Shown in pieces: positions 23,530-34,650 of a stretch of DNA of 64,000 bases; positions within the stretch are counted from its first letter, which is position 1, and the number at the start of each line of letters is the position of its first letter. This DNA comes from Diphasiastrum complanatum (Eukaryota; Streptophyta; Lycopodiopsida; Lycopodiales; Lycopodiaceae), in contig CM055101.1 in NCBI GenBank assembly GCA_029204225.1, positions 40,281,961 to 40,345,960 of the forward strand, in the 5' to 3' direction. The translations under genes were made by a program, and so were the position numbers. Under the pieces are notes generated by a model. It made no database searches. It was not told the origin of the DNA and was given only the letters and a program-made list of their open reading frames with translations.

Positions 23530-25277
23530 TTGGTAGTGCATGGTAAGCGTGTCACCATCATGACAAAAGATTTCGTTATTCTCAGAAGACTTCGGGACTG
23601 CCTTTCTAGCACTTCCAGAGACTTGCCTCTGGATAGAACCAACTTGCCGACTACCTCTAGGAGGAAAAGGAAGCATCCCGACCCCAAGAAAGCTGGATCT
23701 CGAAGGCCAGCTGCTTCCCTTCCTCTAGAGTTGTCCCTGCCAAGAGACTTCGGATCGTCCTGAGCTTTGAGTCAGATGCTGGAGAATCTGATTCAAATCG
23801 AGAATCGTCACCTCTTCCTCCTCCTGTTATTTGTCTAGCTCCTCAACAGGTTTCTTCACCAAAAGTGTTGATTACCCAAGAGGAGCTCGACAAAATAATA
23901 GAGAAATCTGTATATATTGTATCTACTTCTCTTTCTACTCCTGTACATAATCTTTTTGTTAGAATTCCATACGATCTTGCCCAAGTTTACTTTGATTCTG
24001 ACCATTATAACCAGTACAAGACCTACCTAGCTAATAAAATGGACCTTCTCGACAATTATTTTGATTTTTTTCTCCCAGATTCACATAAAAGCTTTAGATT
24101 AGGTCCCAAATTTTGTGCCGAGCTGGAAGATAAAACATCAAAAATTGCAGATGTAATAGTAGTAAGCCGGAGGATCCTTTTTGGAACATAGTATTAGTTC
24201 CGATTCTCATGGTATAGTTTTTGTTGTTAGTCCATTTTTCATGGGAGTGATAAAGGCAAAAGAGGCCGATTTTGAGAAGGCTGTATATTCTATTTGATTC
24301 CATATAAAAATAAGTATGGATTGCTCTTTTGTTTTTGTTGCTTTAATCTGGATTGTTGCATGCGACATTGCTTTAATAAGTATGGATTTATTGATATTTG
24401 TATTTTGGTTGTTGCAGTCGGCATTGGAGCCTGAACATTATTTCTGTAAAGATAAATAAGGAGGGAATATCAAATTCTCTATGTGTAAAATTAAACTCAG
24501 CTGGAAATACACATAGAGAATTTGATTCTCTACTTCATGATGTCGTTCGGGAAATACCGACAACGACAACCTCAATTGGAGAGATAACCACTAGATCTCT
24601 CAAGGTATATTCAATTTATCTCTGATATGCATGTATTCTTTTTTTAGTTCAAATCTATCATCATAGCATAAATAAATTTTTTGTCATAATATTACTAATT
24701 TTCGTTCAATATATGCAGTGTGTACAACAAAAGGACGTTTTTAGTTGTGCATGGTTTGTCCTGTACAATACGAAGCTATTTTTTGAGTGGTATAATTTAC
24801 AAGTGGATGTAGATATTGAAAAGGTAATATTATGTTCATTTGTAGTTCCTTTCATTCTGATTCATATTTCTTTACTATCGTTGTTTGTAATTTGCTGATT
24901 CTCGTGTTTTGTGGTGGCAGTTCACTCTTGAGTCGTATACTCCTGACGATGTATATAGATTTCGGCAAGAGTTGATAAGAACCTATGCTCAGAATGGTGT
25001 AAGCGTTGCACCTGAGATCGAGGGCCCTCAAAAGCAAGCCGCTCCTGACTTAATAGCCTTTCAGATTGCTCAGGATGCAGATCTTATTATATATGATAAA
25101 AAAGGAATAGAAGTCCTTCCTAATACAGAGAAAGGCGATATTATAGCAGATAGTCCTCTTGCCTTAAAAGGCATAGAGGCTCTTCTCGAAACAGAGGAAG
25201 GTGAGACTATAGAAGGAGCTGTTCCCTTATCAGTTCCTAACACTGATACAGAAAATATAGAAAAATTGACTGAATAG
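23530..25277 (+). CDS. Ulp1-like C48 cysteine protease with a histone-H3/CenH3-tail-like N-terminal segment
   Basis: The catalytic end is clear. Exon 24418-24604 gives RHWSLNIISV (catalytic His) and EFDSL (the probable Asp). Exon 24719-24823 gives CVQQKDVFSCAWFVL (Gln of the oxyanion hole and catalytic Cys). Exon 24921-25277 is the C-terminal tail. All three join in phase with GT-AG borders. A preceding VLVPI strand fits the fold. Upstream, the frame at 23530 reads HGKRVTIMTKDFVILRRLRD, directly after a good TTTTGGTAG acceptor. This resembles the C-terminus of histone H3, and the KDF and RRL positions fit CenH3 better. A basic Arg/Lys region follows. At least one frameshift separates it from the LITQEELDK segment (23865-24190), and another seems to lie near 24170. 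Such proteases remove SUMO; transposon-borne forms are common in plants. It may be a decaying gene. Confidence 0.6.
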
Positions 25278-26106
25278 GTATCTATTTGTAAATAGAGATA
25301 CATAAAAAAAAAAGATACAATCATTTTACATGCAAACAACCTGTTTATGGGTTTTTTTGATTGATATCAATATAGATTCTTACAATCAGGTTGTGTCCAT
25401 AGTGTAATACTGAATATATTGATAAAAAGACATGATGATTGGCATGTATTTGCTGATAGTGAATCTCAGTGTTCTTTCATAAGTTGGATTGTTTTGCCAA
25501 TATCTTTGCATTTAATCTCGAGCTCATGTCTTTTACGTACCTGCATAAAACTAATACAAAGTGAGTTACAATCAGTATAGAGATTGTATTAGAAAGTTTT
25601 GATTGAAACTATTCATAAAGGATCGAGTGTTTACAATTACTTATGAGTTTACCATTGAAAATGAATATGAAGTCTGAAAGTACATAATCTTGTAGGAGCA
25701 ATAGTTCCCGCCTGATGTAATTTAGACTCTAATCTTCTTCCACCTCAACACACGTCAAAACGACATCATTGTATATAATCTCAATACTTTTTCGTTTTGA
25801 ATGTCCACTGGCTTCTTACCTTTATTTTTTTTTCCATCTTTGATAATGGAAGCATAAGCTCAGTATTTGTTTTTCAATTTGATTACGAAAGCACATGGAA
25901 GACAATTTAATTCTGCATTCTATTTTTTCCATCTGATCTTTTGTCCCAGCCTTCATCCATAAGTTCAGATAATAAACTATCTGATAAATTTTTGCATACA
26001 AACATCGTTGGGGTTTTGTGTACATTAACACTTGAAAAGAAATCCACAAATATATTCAAGAAAATAAATCAACTCAATCTGACTATTCTTGACCCCGTGC
26101 TCATTT
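25278..26106. other. Tail-to-tail spacer between Ulp1-like gene and the next minus-strand gene
   Basis: Directly after the stop codon an imperfect hairpin (GTATCTATTT / AAATAGAGATAC, 25279-25303) precedes an A-run. On the minus strand near 26030-25920 a segment reading NVHKTPTMFVCKNLSDSLLSELMDEGWDKRSDG when split in frame looks protein-like. It could be a further exon of the minus-strand gene to the right. The rest is AT-rich. Confidence 0.3.
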
Positions 26107-26709
26107 TTAATGATTTTTTACATCATTATATATCTTGCAACGAAATGATTCTAAAACTGTAACATCTGGTGCAATCCATTCATCACTTTCAAAACGAGGT
26201 AATGGAATTGGGACTATTTGTCCAAAATTTTCTTTTGTATCAGGAATGTACATTGATTCATAAAAAAAGATCCCACTATCAGCTAGATCTTTTGCAGTTC
26301 TACCTCGATATCGCAGCTGTCCAATATTAGTGTGAATAACATCTAACACACCTGCTAAAGATCCACTGGGCTCCCATTCATTTATGTTGAATGATATAAA
26401 TCTACAAGAGAAAAATGATCAGATTGGCAAGTTTACTATTAGATATTTATGAATGACAAAAATCTAAGTATCAAAAAATATCAATACTCACAGTTGCTTT
26501 TTTTGTGATTCTGACGGTTGAATCCTTGCACATTGATCTCTGAATGCATATGTACATGCATATGATGGATGCATCAAAACCCCAGAGTTTTTTGAATATT
26601 TTCTTGGCACCCATAATCCATTATCATCTTTCTTGTTTAATAGAAGCATAGAGTCGATTGAGGAGCACGGCTTCCTTGATGGCGCCATTCGTAATGTGCA
26701 TGCAAAAAT
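26107..26709 (-). CDS. Putative two-exon (or longer) gene of unknown function
   Basis: Two minus-strand exons join in phase. Exon A spans 26709-26492, after a GTGTTTCAG acceptor and ending at CAACT|GTGAGT. Exon B spans 26401-26107, after CTCTTGTAG, running to a TAA. An ATG lies at 26688. The joined product has about 160-170 residues and includes KDDNGLWVPRKYSKNSGVLMHP, NIGQLRYRGRTAKDLADSG and VPIPLPRFESDEWIAPDV, which read like a real soluble protein. I recognise no family. It belongs to the alternating-strand block at 19.5-26.7 kb and has similar codon use. Further 3' exons may exist near 26.0 kb. Confidence 0.4.
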
Positions 26710-26719
26710 CTGAAACACT

Positions 26720-28339
26720 AAAGTATGAATATGAAAATTTGCGTAGACAAAAAGCCATGAATATGAGAAAATATGTTGGCATAAATTTGAAACACCAATC
26801 TATTTGGCGCCAAGAATTAACTCTGGTTAACTCTGTTAACCATGATTTGACAATGCATATATATTAATGGTACATCGATTTTCTCATCTCAACCATATGT
26901 CGTATTCATTTTCAATATTTTTGGGTCTCTTCGGGCAATGATGAGTTGGAAGGGCAGGCCTCATCAACCAATAGCATTTCCACATGCTGCCCAACGAAAC
27001 AACAATATATTCTAGTAGTTTTTATTTTATTTATATTTGGAAAATTCTACATTACGTAGAACCCCGATTTCAAGGTTTCAATTGGTCCACATGGCAACGA
27101 AAATAAAATAAAAAATAAAAAAACATATTTTTCAAAGGCCCTCTTCGGGCTCTAAGTTTCTCTAATGAAGTGATTATTTTGAGTAATCTGGAACTAAAGG
27201 AGTATTGGGGATATTGAGCTGTGAGATATTCAGGAATGTGGGAAGTAGTGGTAAAGATTAAATTAAGATTCACTGATTGTTACCAAGTACCATTTTGTTA
27301 TGGATTGGATCAGTGGAATAAAGTTTTAATCTTAACATTTTATCCAAAGATGTATGTATAAGCTAGCCTAATCTTGGTTTGTACACTAAGATCTGATGTA
27401 GGCTGATGGGTAGAAGAAATTTTGTTAATAAGAGTTAGATGGTTGGAAAATCTGTGATGTGGAATTATTCACTTCAAAGATTTCCCAGATATGTTATTTA
27501 CTCATGAGAAATAGAGTTTGTTGTAGCTGAGTTGCAAGATTCTCAGTGAGTTTTGTGAGTTACATATGCGGATTATGAATATCTGCCAGTTGATAGCCTA
27601 TGTTTATGTATAGGAACATAGTTGGATATGTTGCTTTATATACATCTTAATCTTGTGGATCTACTATGTGTTTCATGTGTACTGAGTTCATATCGTATAC
27701 TTAAACTAGTCAGAGTGCATAGACATATGAACAAGTATTGTGTGGAACAATCATTTGTAGATTAATGGTTCTTTTTGTGGAAAGGATAATTCATTAACTT
27801 AATGATGGTTTGGAAGAGGATCTAAATGTGGTGTTACACTAGTTTGCACTTAGATGTTAAGATTGCCGAATCATTTACAATTGACTTGAGTAATTGGATT
27901 AAAGGTACTCATGTTTAAAAGTTAATTGGTTGAATAAGCAATGTGAAGAGAATTCACCGGGAATTGTTTATTCTGATCTATATTGCTTATAAGACACCTC
28001 ATTTGTGAGTCATTTGGATTCATTCATGAGAATTGTGTGCATAGAATATAGAAGATTCTTTATATAGAATATTTCTTGAAGGAGGAATATCCTAAGTTAT
28101 TGACTATATCCCAATGAGCTCATATTGGATTACAGAGTCTAAGTAATATCAAGGACAACCACTGAATTCAGTTGGAATTTAGTAGAACCTTGTAATATCT
28201 AGATGTTGTTCTAGGTGATTATATAAAGTTTATATTGTTAAAGGCGGATGTTATAATGGTCTTTAATTACTTGGTTGATTGTAGAATTTGTAACTCATAA
28301 TTTGGTTAAGAATAAGTTGTTATTCTATTAGGATCTAGT
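26720..28339. other. Non-coding AT-rich spacer
   Basis: No gene is recognisable. The open frames are short and lack motifs. It may be the decayed body of an old element; I see no LTR or terminal inverted repeat. Confidence 0.4.
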
Positions 28340-28795
28340 GCAATATGCAGATCACATCACACAATCACCATAGCCACTCCTCACAAGCTCTCAAAGATGG
28401 CACAAAAAAAGTTATTAGATTACAAAGAAACACTGTACATATAGAGTATTCACAAACTGCATGAAAAAACAGGTGTCCTAAAATTGGCCGACCACCTCTC
28501 AAACTAAGGTCGGGCCCAATATGGCCAAATTCGACCGACAAACTTGGGACATGCCCCCAAGTATAACATATACTATAAATAACTCTGTACAGGCTAATTC
28601 TTCCTATGTGTGGCTACCCGGCTAACCCAAGTAGCTGTCTACAGGATCAGTGCCCGATCAATATATCCTAGTGGGTCACGTCCCGATCACAACCATATAC
28701 AGTAAACCAAATAAACTGTACAATAATTACATCATCACATTTAGAGCTTACATAAAATGTATATAAGATTTTCGCTGATTTCTAACTCTCTCCCT
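28340..28795 (-). repeat. Putative LTR or LTR fragment
   Basis: On the minus strand GCTTAAGGGAGAGAG (about 28787-28800) looks like a polypurine tract followed by GTTAG, a usual start of plant Copia LTRs. The adjacent block to the left is GC-richer than its surroundings, with several GGCCGACC/GGGCCC motifs. No second copy exists in the window, so the call is tentative. Confidence 0.3.
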
Positions 28796-28799
28796 TAAG

Positions 28800-31565
28800 C
28801 TCAAATGTGATAAGAGTGAAAAACAATAATTTGTAGCAATGTCTAGAGTGTCCAAAAGATGTTATGCATGTCCTGCTACTCTGTACTTGACTCACACTCA
28901 AGCACACCAACAAACTACCAGGTTTGACTCACAAAGTATCATGCAACCACAATGCTCATACAGAGAGTCTACCACACTCTTGACCAACTGACTCGTCCCC
29001 AATCCGACTTGAACACAAGTGGACCACATGAGCGACATGGCTCAAACTGAGGAAACCCCACTACCACCATGAGACTTACATCCTCCATCTAGCTAGGCTG
29101 ACATCCTATTAGGCACTTACAAGCACAAACTTGTAAAGCTGACATAAATGAGCGACTGGGGCTCAACCTAAAGAAATTTTACTGCCACCATAAGATTGTT
29201 CCCTCACTAGATAGACAGCTAGTAGACAATGACAAGTCAATGAGCATAAATGACTACTTTGTTTCACTGTAGCAAATGCACAACCACATAAAACTCCGAC
29301 TCAGATCTAGACTCCCATGACAAGGCAACATGCAAGCCCACACACACTCATGCAAGCCAACACGAATGATAAAGCATCAAATACATGACCAAGGCCTGCT
29401 TATAAGTGGTATCTTGTCGTACCAACACATGTGCCACCTGTAGATCTGCTGCTACACCACTGGTCTCCAAATCAGGTCTCCAACTATGGCCCGCACCTGT
29501 AACCAAGATGCCCTCACGTCCAAGCATATCACATAGATGTCCTCATACATCATCCAAGATCAACCATCTCGAACCAATGAGCGCTCCAAGCCTCATCCCT
29601 GATGTATCTCCCAAACAAAGCTATGCTCCAAGCCGCTTTGCCCTGACATCCTGTCCAATAAGTCCTGAAAGCTGATCCCCATTCATTCTCCATGCTCCAA
29701 GCACAAGAGTCTACCAAGGACTCAACAAATGAATGTACACAAACCTCACCATAGGCTATACCTGAGTAGCTCGCCCACCTCCCAGAGGTATTGATGATGA
29801 TCTGTCCGTCCTACATCCCATGTAGGTTCAACTTTCCATGCTTGACGTTGCCAAATCTGATTTGACCAGTACATAGGCCTCCCACCAAGGAGCCTATCTC
29901 ACCACAACTGTATCCATCATAGTGTCCAAGCCAAAGAAAATGCAAACTATATCCACTATTGTGGTGAATAACTCACCCACGATCCATAGCATATCAGGTA
30001 GGATAGCTCCAGAACCCTATACCATGTACCATATGATCACCAAGTATCCATTACCCGTTGTTAGCTCCCCAAGAATCTATCCACCTGTAGTGCAACTAGA
30101 CTCCAACTGGATCTAACCAAAAACTGCATCTTGCTTACCAAATAATGATGGATAGAAATAACATGTGACGCCAACCTAGAGACTACCGTGCATATAATCA
30201 TGCAGCTCACCTGATCACTCGCCAAAGTATCAACTGTCACTCCCTGAGCAACCATCTCCATCCCTGCTGGCTCACAACCATGGGCATGCTGGATCCACAT
30301 CACCTCGTAATGCTCTCCATGCCCTCAAGATATGTACCACCTCCAGGTACACTCCATGCCACCTACCTCCAAGTAGGCATGACCCATCCCTAGGTCATCA
30401 TACATGATGCACCAGCTGAAGAACATCGTCCATACATCAAATGACATGTCATACTTGAGCAACTGTAGCATCTCCCTGAGTGCCACCCCAATGGACTCGT
30501 CATCCACATACTCTGCTCACCTGATGTCTCCAATCCTGGTCACCATTTTGCTAGACAAGCCGAACTCCAAAGCATCACCTGCTCCACCTGGCTCCTAGCA
30601 TTTGCTTGCTCTCCCTGGCTATGTGCCACCCGACGCCATGCCAATGCAAGCTTGTACCTGAGTTGTCGCTCATGGGATCTTAAGACTACTGTCTCTCTGA
30701 CCGTACTGAGGTATATGGCTCTGAGTGACTTCCTCTAGGCTTATCCCTGATTCACCACCTAAGAATCTACACCATGGAAATTCCAACACTTGTGCCAAGC
30801 CTAGACTCCTGCAAATACAACCAAATGCATGAAAGCTATAAATAGCTTATCCACACCCGTGATGGTAGATGTCTCCCCATCGATGCCAATGTCCAAAACT
30901 AGCCCCCTGTTGTAATGCCATCATGTACTCCCAAGTGAGCACACCATGAAGTCCTCGCCATCAGTATCCCCTACAGTAGATCCCTAGCAAAACACCCATC
31001 ATAGTGTTTGCCTTTCGATCACACCCCATGCGATCTCCATCAACTCACCAATTTAGAGCTGGCTCTCAAAGCTTCACGCTTTGTCCATTTGCGTTTATAG
31101 CTTTTTGATTCCATCATAAATCTCACTTGTAAGTCCTGTCCATCCAAAGACTCAAGTCCAATATGAAATAGCTGCCCCCTGATGATCATCCCATGTCATC
31201 CTGCAATGCTATCCCTACTAGGTATCCCAATGCCATCCCTGATCATAAAGATCTGAGCATCTACCCTATAGTATCCACCTGTATCCCCCCAAGCTAAGCT
31301 GCTCCCGTGAATGGTTCCAAACCGCTCCCTGAGAATACACTGAGATGTGAACTCCAAAGCCACCATCAAGTCCCTCACATGATTGTGCATGCCAATATCC
31401 CTCCAAGTGAACCTGTGAGATCTTCCATGGCCCAATTAAATGATCTACACCCTGTCATCGCTGGAATCTGCATCCCTGATGCAATCCTGATATGGCAAAT
31501 TGACTTGACTTATCCAAACTGGCAGCTGTAGGGTCGAAGATCTCACGTAGTATAGCTCTCCCGCC
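28800..31565. other. Long compositionally distinct block without recognisable coding
   Basis: About 2.8 kb of C-rich (plus strand) sequence with recurrent CATCCATCTCC, CCTGATG and CACCTGG words. Short open frames on both strands (29406, 29922, 30061, 30404, 31196, 31307) have no family motif. It may be the non-coding interior of a large retrotransposon derivative or a coding region decayed beyond recognition. Confidence 0.3.
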
Positions 31566-32341
31566 TGTTAACAAGGGTTAGATCACTGGATAGGTACCTA
31601 ACTATGCATAGATGCTACTTTTAGTTAATTTCCTACTTTCTCCCTTAACTCTAATCACCACTAACACTATTCTCCTTTAACTCTACTCCTCTACACTAAC
31701 ATTCATCATGATTTGGGTGAAGGAAAGGGATAGAAAAGAAGAGGTTGAGAAGAGAAGAGAGAAAGAGAGAGTGAGAGTGGAGGTTAGCTCAAATGCTCCT
31801 TATGCTTGCTAATGGAAAAGCATTCACTATGGCAAACAATAAACATGGAAATAGAAAGCAATGGAAAACACAATCAAGAGCATTAGCAAGTAGTGAATAG
31901 CAAATGAGGATGCTTCTCTTCCAAAAATGGTAGAGTTTTCTCCTTCTCATTAAGCATGGAAATAGTGTACAAATGGTGTCTTTTTATAAAATGGGGAAGG
32001 CCCTTGCCCCTCAATCTTATTGGCTACTACTCACAATGATCCTATCCATTCATCTTGGACCCAACTTGATCCAAGGGTCCACAAAAAGTACATTAGAAAT
32101 CACAAGATTCATGTGAGTCCCAATTTGGACCCAACTCTAAAAAGTGATCTCTAAGTTTAAAAATGACATTGGGCCTCTAGTTTTATTTTAATTCCAAGGC
32201 CCAAGTCATGTTTATTTTATTTACAACTTTATTTGCATGCTCATTGGGCCATGGGCTTATACACACAGGATGTCATGCCCTCGCAACACATTTTATTGGA
32301 TGATTTTATTTATTTACACTTTGTTGGGAATACCCCCAACA
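31566..32341 (-). repeat. Putative solo LTR inserted in a gag-like gene
   Basis: On the minus strand the segment begins TGTTGGGGGTATTCCCAACA and ends CCTTGTTAACA, i.e. TGTT...AACA, about 776 bp. It has a TTTATAAAAAG TATA-like box near 31985. The left part of a gag-like frame stops exactly at its right edge (32341). No primer-binding site or polypurine tract is clear on either side, so the borders are inferred. Confidence 0.35.
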
Positions 32342-34649
32342 GGACCCAGGGCCTGAAGTAGTGCCGGTCCCTCGGTTTAGTATAGCGTCCTCTTTGCCCG
32401 CCTCTGGTGGATCAAGTAACCCGTAGTGTCTTCCATGAAGTTGAGACGGTCCAGTTTCTTCGAGTCCTTGGGCGTGTGGAAGGACTTGTGGACTCCTGTT
32501 AGCCATTTTTTATCGATCCAGGCTTGGAATCGACGCGTCCAGGGTTCTCCAAGGAATGCAGCTCAGTAATATACACGAGCGACTGGCAGCTGATCTTCGA
32601 CTTTGTCAGAAGCTAGCACCTTATTAGGATCAAAGAATATTGTGGGAAGAAAATCATCCCATTTAGTTTCGATTCCCATTAGGTTTTCTAAGTCCCAGGC
32701 GTAAGTGGCTGTCGCGCGGACTGTGGGATCAGGGCAATTGATATACTGGTTTTCGAACGTGGTGAGAGCCCTTCTGGCATCTACATCCGTCATCCACCCA
32801 TATTGCGATGGTATGATCGGCCAATTAAAATTATGAAGTGTGATCTTGTTCGAGGGGGTGCCGCATTTCGCCCATTTGGATCTTCGTGTACATGGCAAGA
32901 AATGCGCGTTCACACATAATTGTTGTGGACTTGTCACGTAGGCCCTGATGGCCGCAAGGTCTCTTTTGAATAACTGTTGACGCCACTCTGGTTGTGGTTG
33001 GAGGGCGAGTAATGCTTGTAGTTCTTTGCCCTTGATTGTCTGAGCAGAAAACGATATCTGTCAACCGCCTCGAGATGACTCATGGGATACTTTGATAAAA
33101 ATTCATTAATTTTCTCCTCCATGGACTTCGGTCTTTGGAAGGCCCAGTTGACAGATATCATGCGTGAACCTTTGGATGATGTGCCTTGGCTGTAGTCTTG
33201 CATCTTAGTAGCCGTATCCGTCTGCCCTTGGTCTTGGCCTTCGGACCCTTGATCTGTTTGAGATCCCTCTGCTGCCTGCTGGCTTTGATCTTGGCTGGTA
33301 CTAGCCTGTGCAGCGTCAAAATTAGGTGGTGGTGGAATTACCACGGGGGTGGGCTGGGCCTTCGTGTCCATGAATTTTTGGCATGCCTTGAGGGCTTGCT
33401 TGGCCTGGGCGAGCTCATGTGTTGCGCTTGCCCGATACTTGTTAAACTCTATGCTGTTTAAGGTTTTTCTATAAACCTGCACCTGACGCCATAGAAGATT
33501 CATCTCTGATTGAGAAAGCAGCCTTGAGTCCGGTGTAGGTTGAGCTAACTAGGCGATCTTGTTGTCTTGTAGGGCTTTGACCTCCGTCCCCAGGCGCGTA
33601 TTTTCTGCTTCCAAAAGGGTAAGTTGCACCTAGATGGAGGCAAGCCGTTGGGACGTTTCAGCTTGAAGCTGCCGCACCTTCGTGGAGGCCTCAATCAGCG
33701 CGGTGGAGAGGCTTTGGATATATTTGTTGAGGCCCTCCTCTTGCTGCAGCTTGGCAATCTCCTGGTGCCCTGCTTGTTCGTGTTGTTGAGCCAAAATCAG
33801 CTCTTGCTGCAGCTTGGTGAGGTCTGCTCGCAGATGTGTATTATTTGTCGCCAAGTGTAGTACCCTGCTTTCCAGAATAGCTTTGGCTGCTACCGCATCT
33901 AGGATGTATTTTCCCAGAGTTTGGTATGCCGTCGTTAGGTCCGTGGAGCAGCCGGTACACTGGCACAGGCAGGGGCTTGTGTTGTATCGGTCCCGACGAC
34001 TGGTGGAATCCCATCGTCATTATCTTCTATCAGGTTCTCATTGGACCTGATGCCATCTGGGGCGGTGGGATCAGCCCGATCTGGCGATGGTACAAAAACT
34101 GTTTGAAAAAATGCATCATCAAGCAACGATTGGTTGCCCTCGGCAACCTTTGTTGGCGAAGCGGGTGGGGTTTAGAAATAACTGTGGAAACAAGGGTGAG
34201 GACGATTTGTCCGAACGAGAGGATGGGAGGAACAGAGGGAAACTGGAGGGTGGTGTGGAGTATGGAAGAAGGTGAGGATGGAGCAGAAAGTGTCTGGCGT
34301 GGGGGTGAAAATTTGATAACTTGCATCCATGCAAGAGTGTCGGGGACAGTTGTGAATCAGAAGGATTGAATGTGAGAGGAGCAACGGTGGTGGTAGGAGT
34401 GATGGAGGATGCGATGGTGATGGATGGAGTAGTGGACACTGGAAGAGAAGTAGGAGTGGTATCAATAGAAGAAACGAGGATGGAGACAGAAACAGATGTG
34501 GATGGAGCAAGAAGAGAGGTAGCGACAACAGAAATCGGAGTGGGGGGTTGCACGGAAGAAGAAGTGGCAGTGGTGGATGGAGTGGTTAGTGCGGCAGTGG
34601 AGACACGTCTTTGGGTAACAGGTGGAGATGTGGATGTAGAGGCAGCCAT
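32342..34649 (-). pseudogene. Gag-like coiled-coil protein of an unclassified retroelement, frameshifted
   Basis: The frame starts at an ATG (34649) with a Ser/Thr/Pro-rich region (to about 34130). It goes on through a Gln/Glu-rich coiled coil (33854-33600) and a WRQVQVYRKTL...HELAQAKQALKACQKF helix (about 33500-33390). A Gln/Ser-rich linker and a C-terminal domain (33160-32350) follow, with RSKWAKCGTPSNK, WPIIPSQYGW and FLGEPWTRRFQAW. Several stops and frameshifts lie between these parts. The helix segment matches the gene at 61767, so this is a repeat-borne family. There is no zinc knuckle and no pol motif. It could be the gag of a non-autonomous LTR element or a multi-copy plant gene; the role is unknown. 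Confidence 0.45.
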
Positions 34650-34650
34650 C

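Noticed and set aside
25279-25303. Hairpin after the Ulp1 stop as a transcription terminator
   Set aside because: Nuclear plant genes do not use such terminators, and the stem is imperfect.
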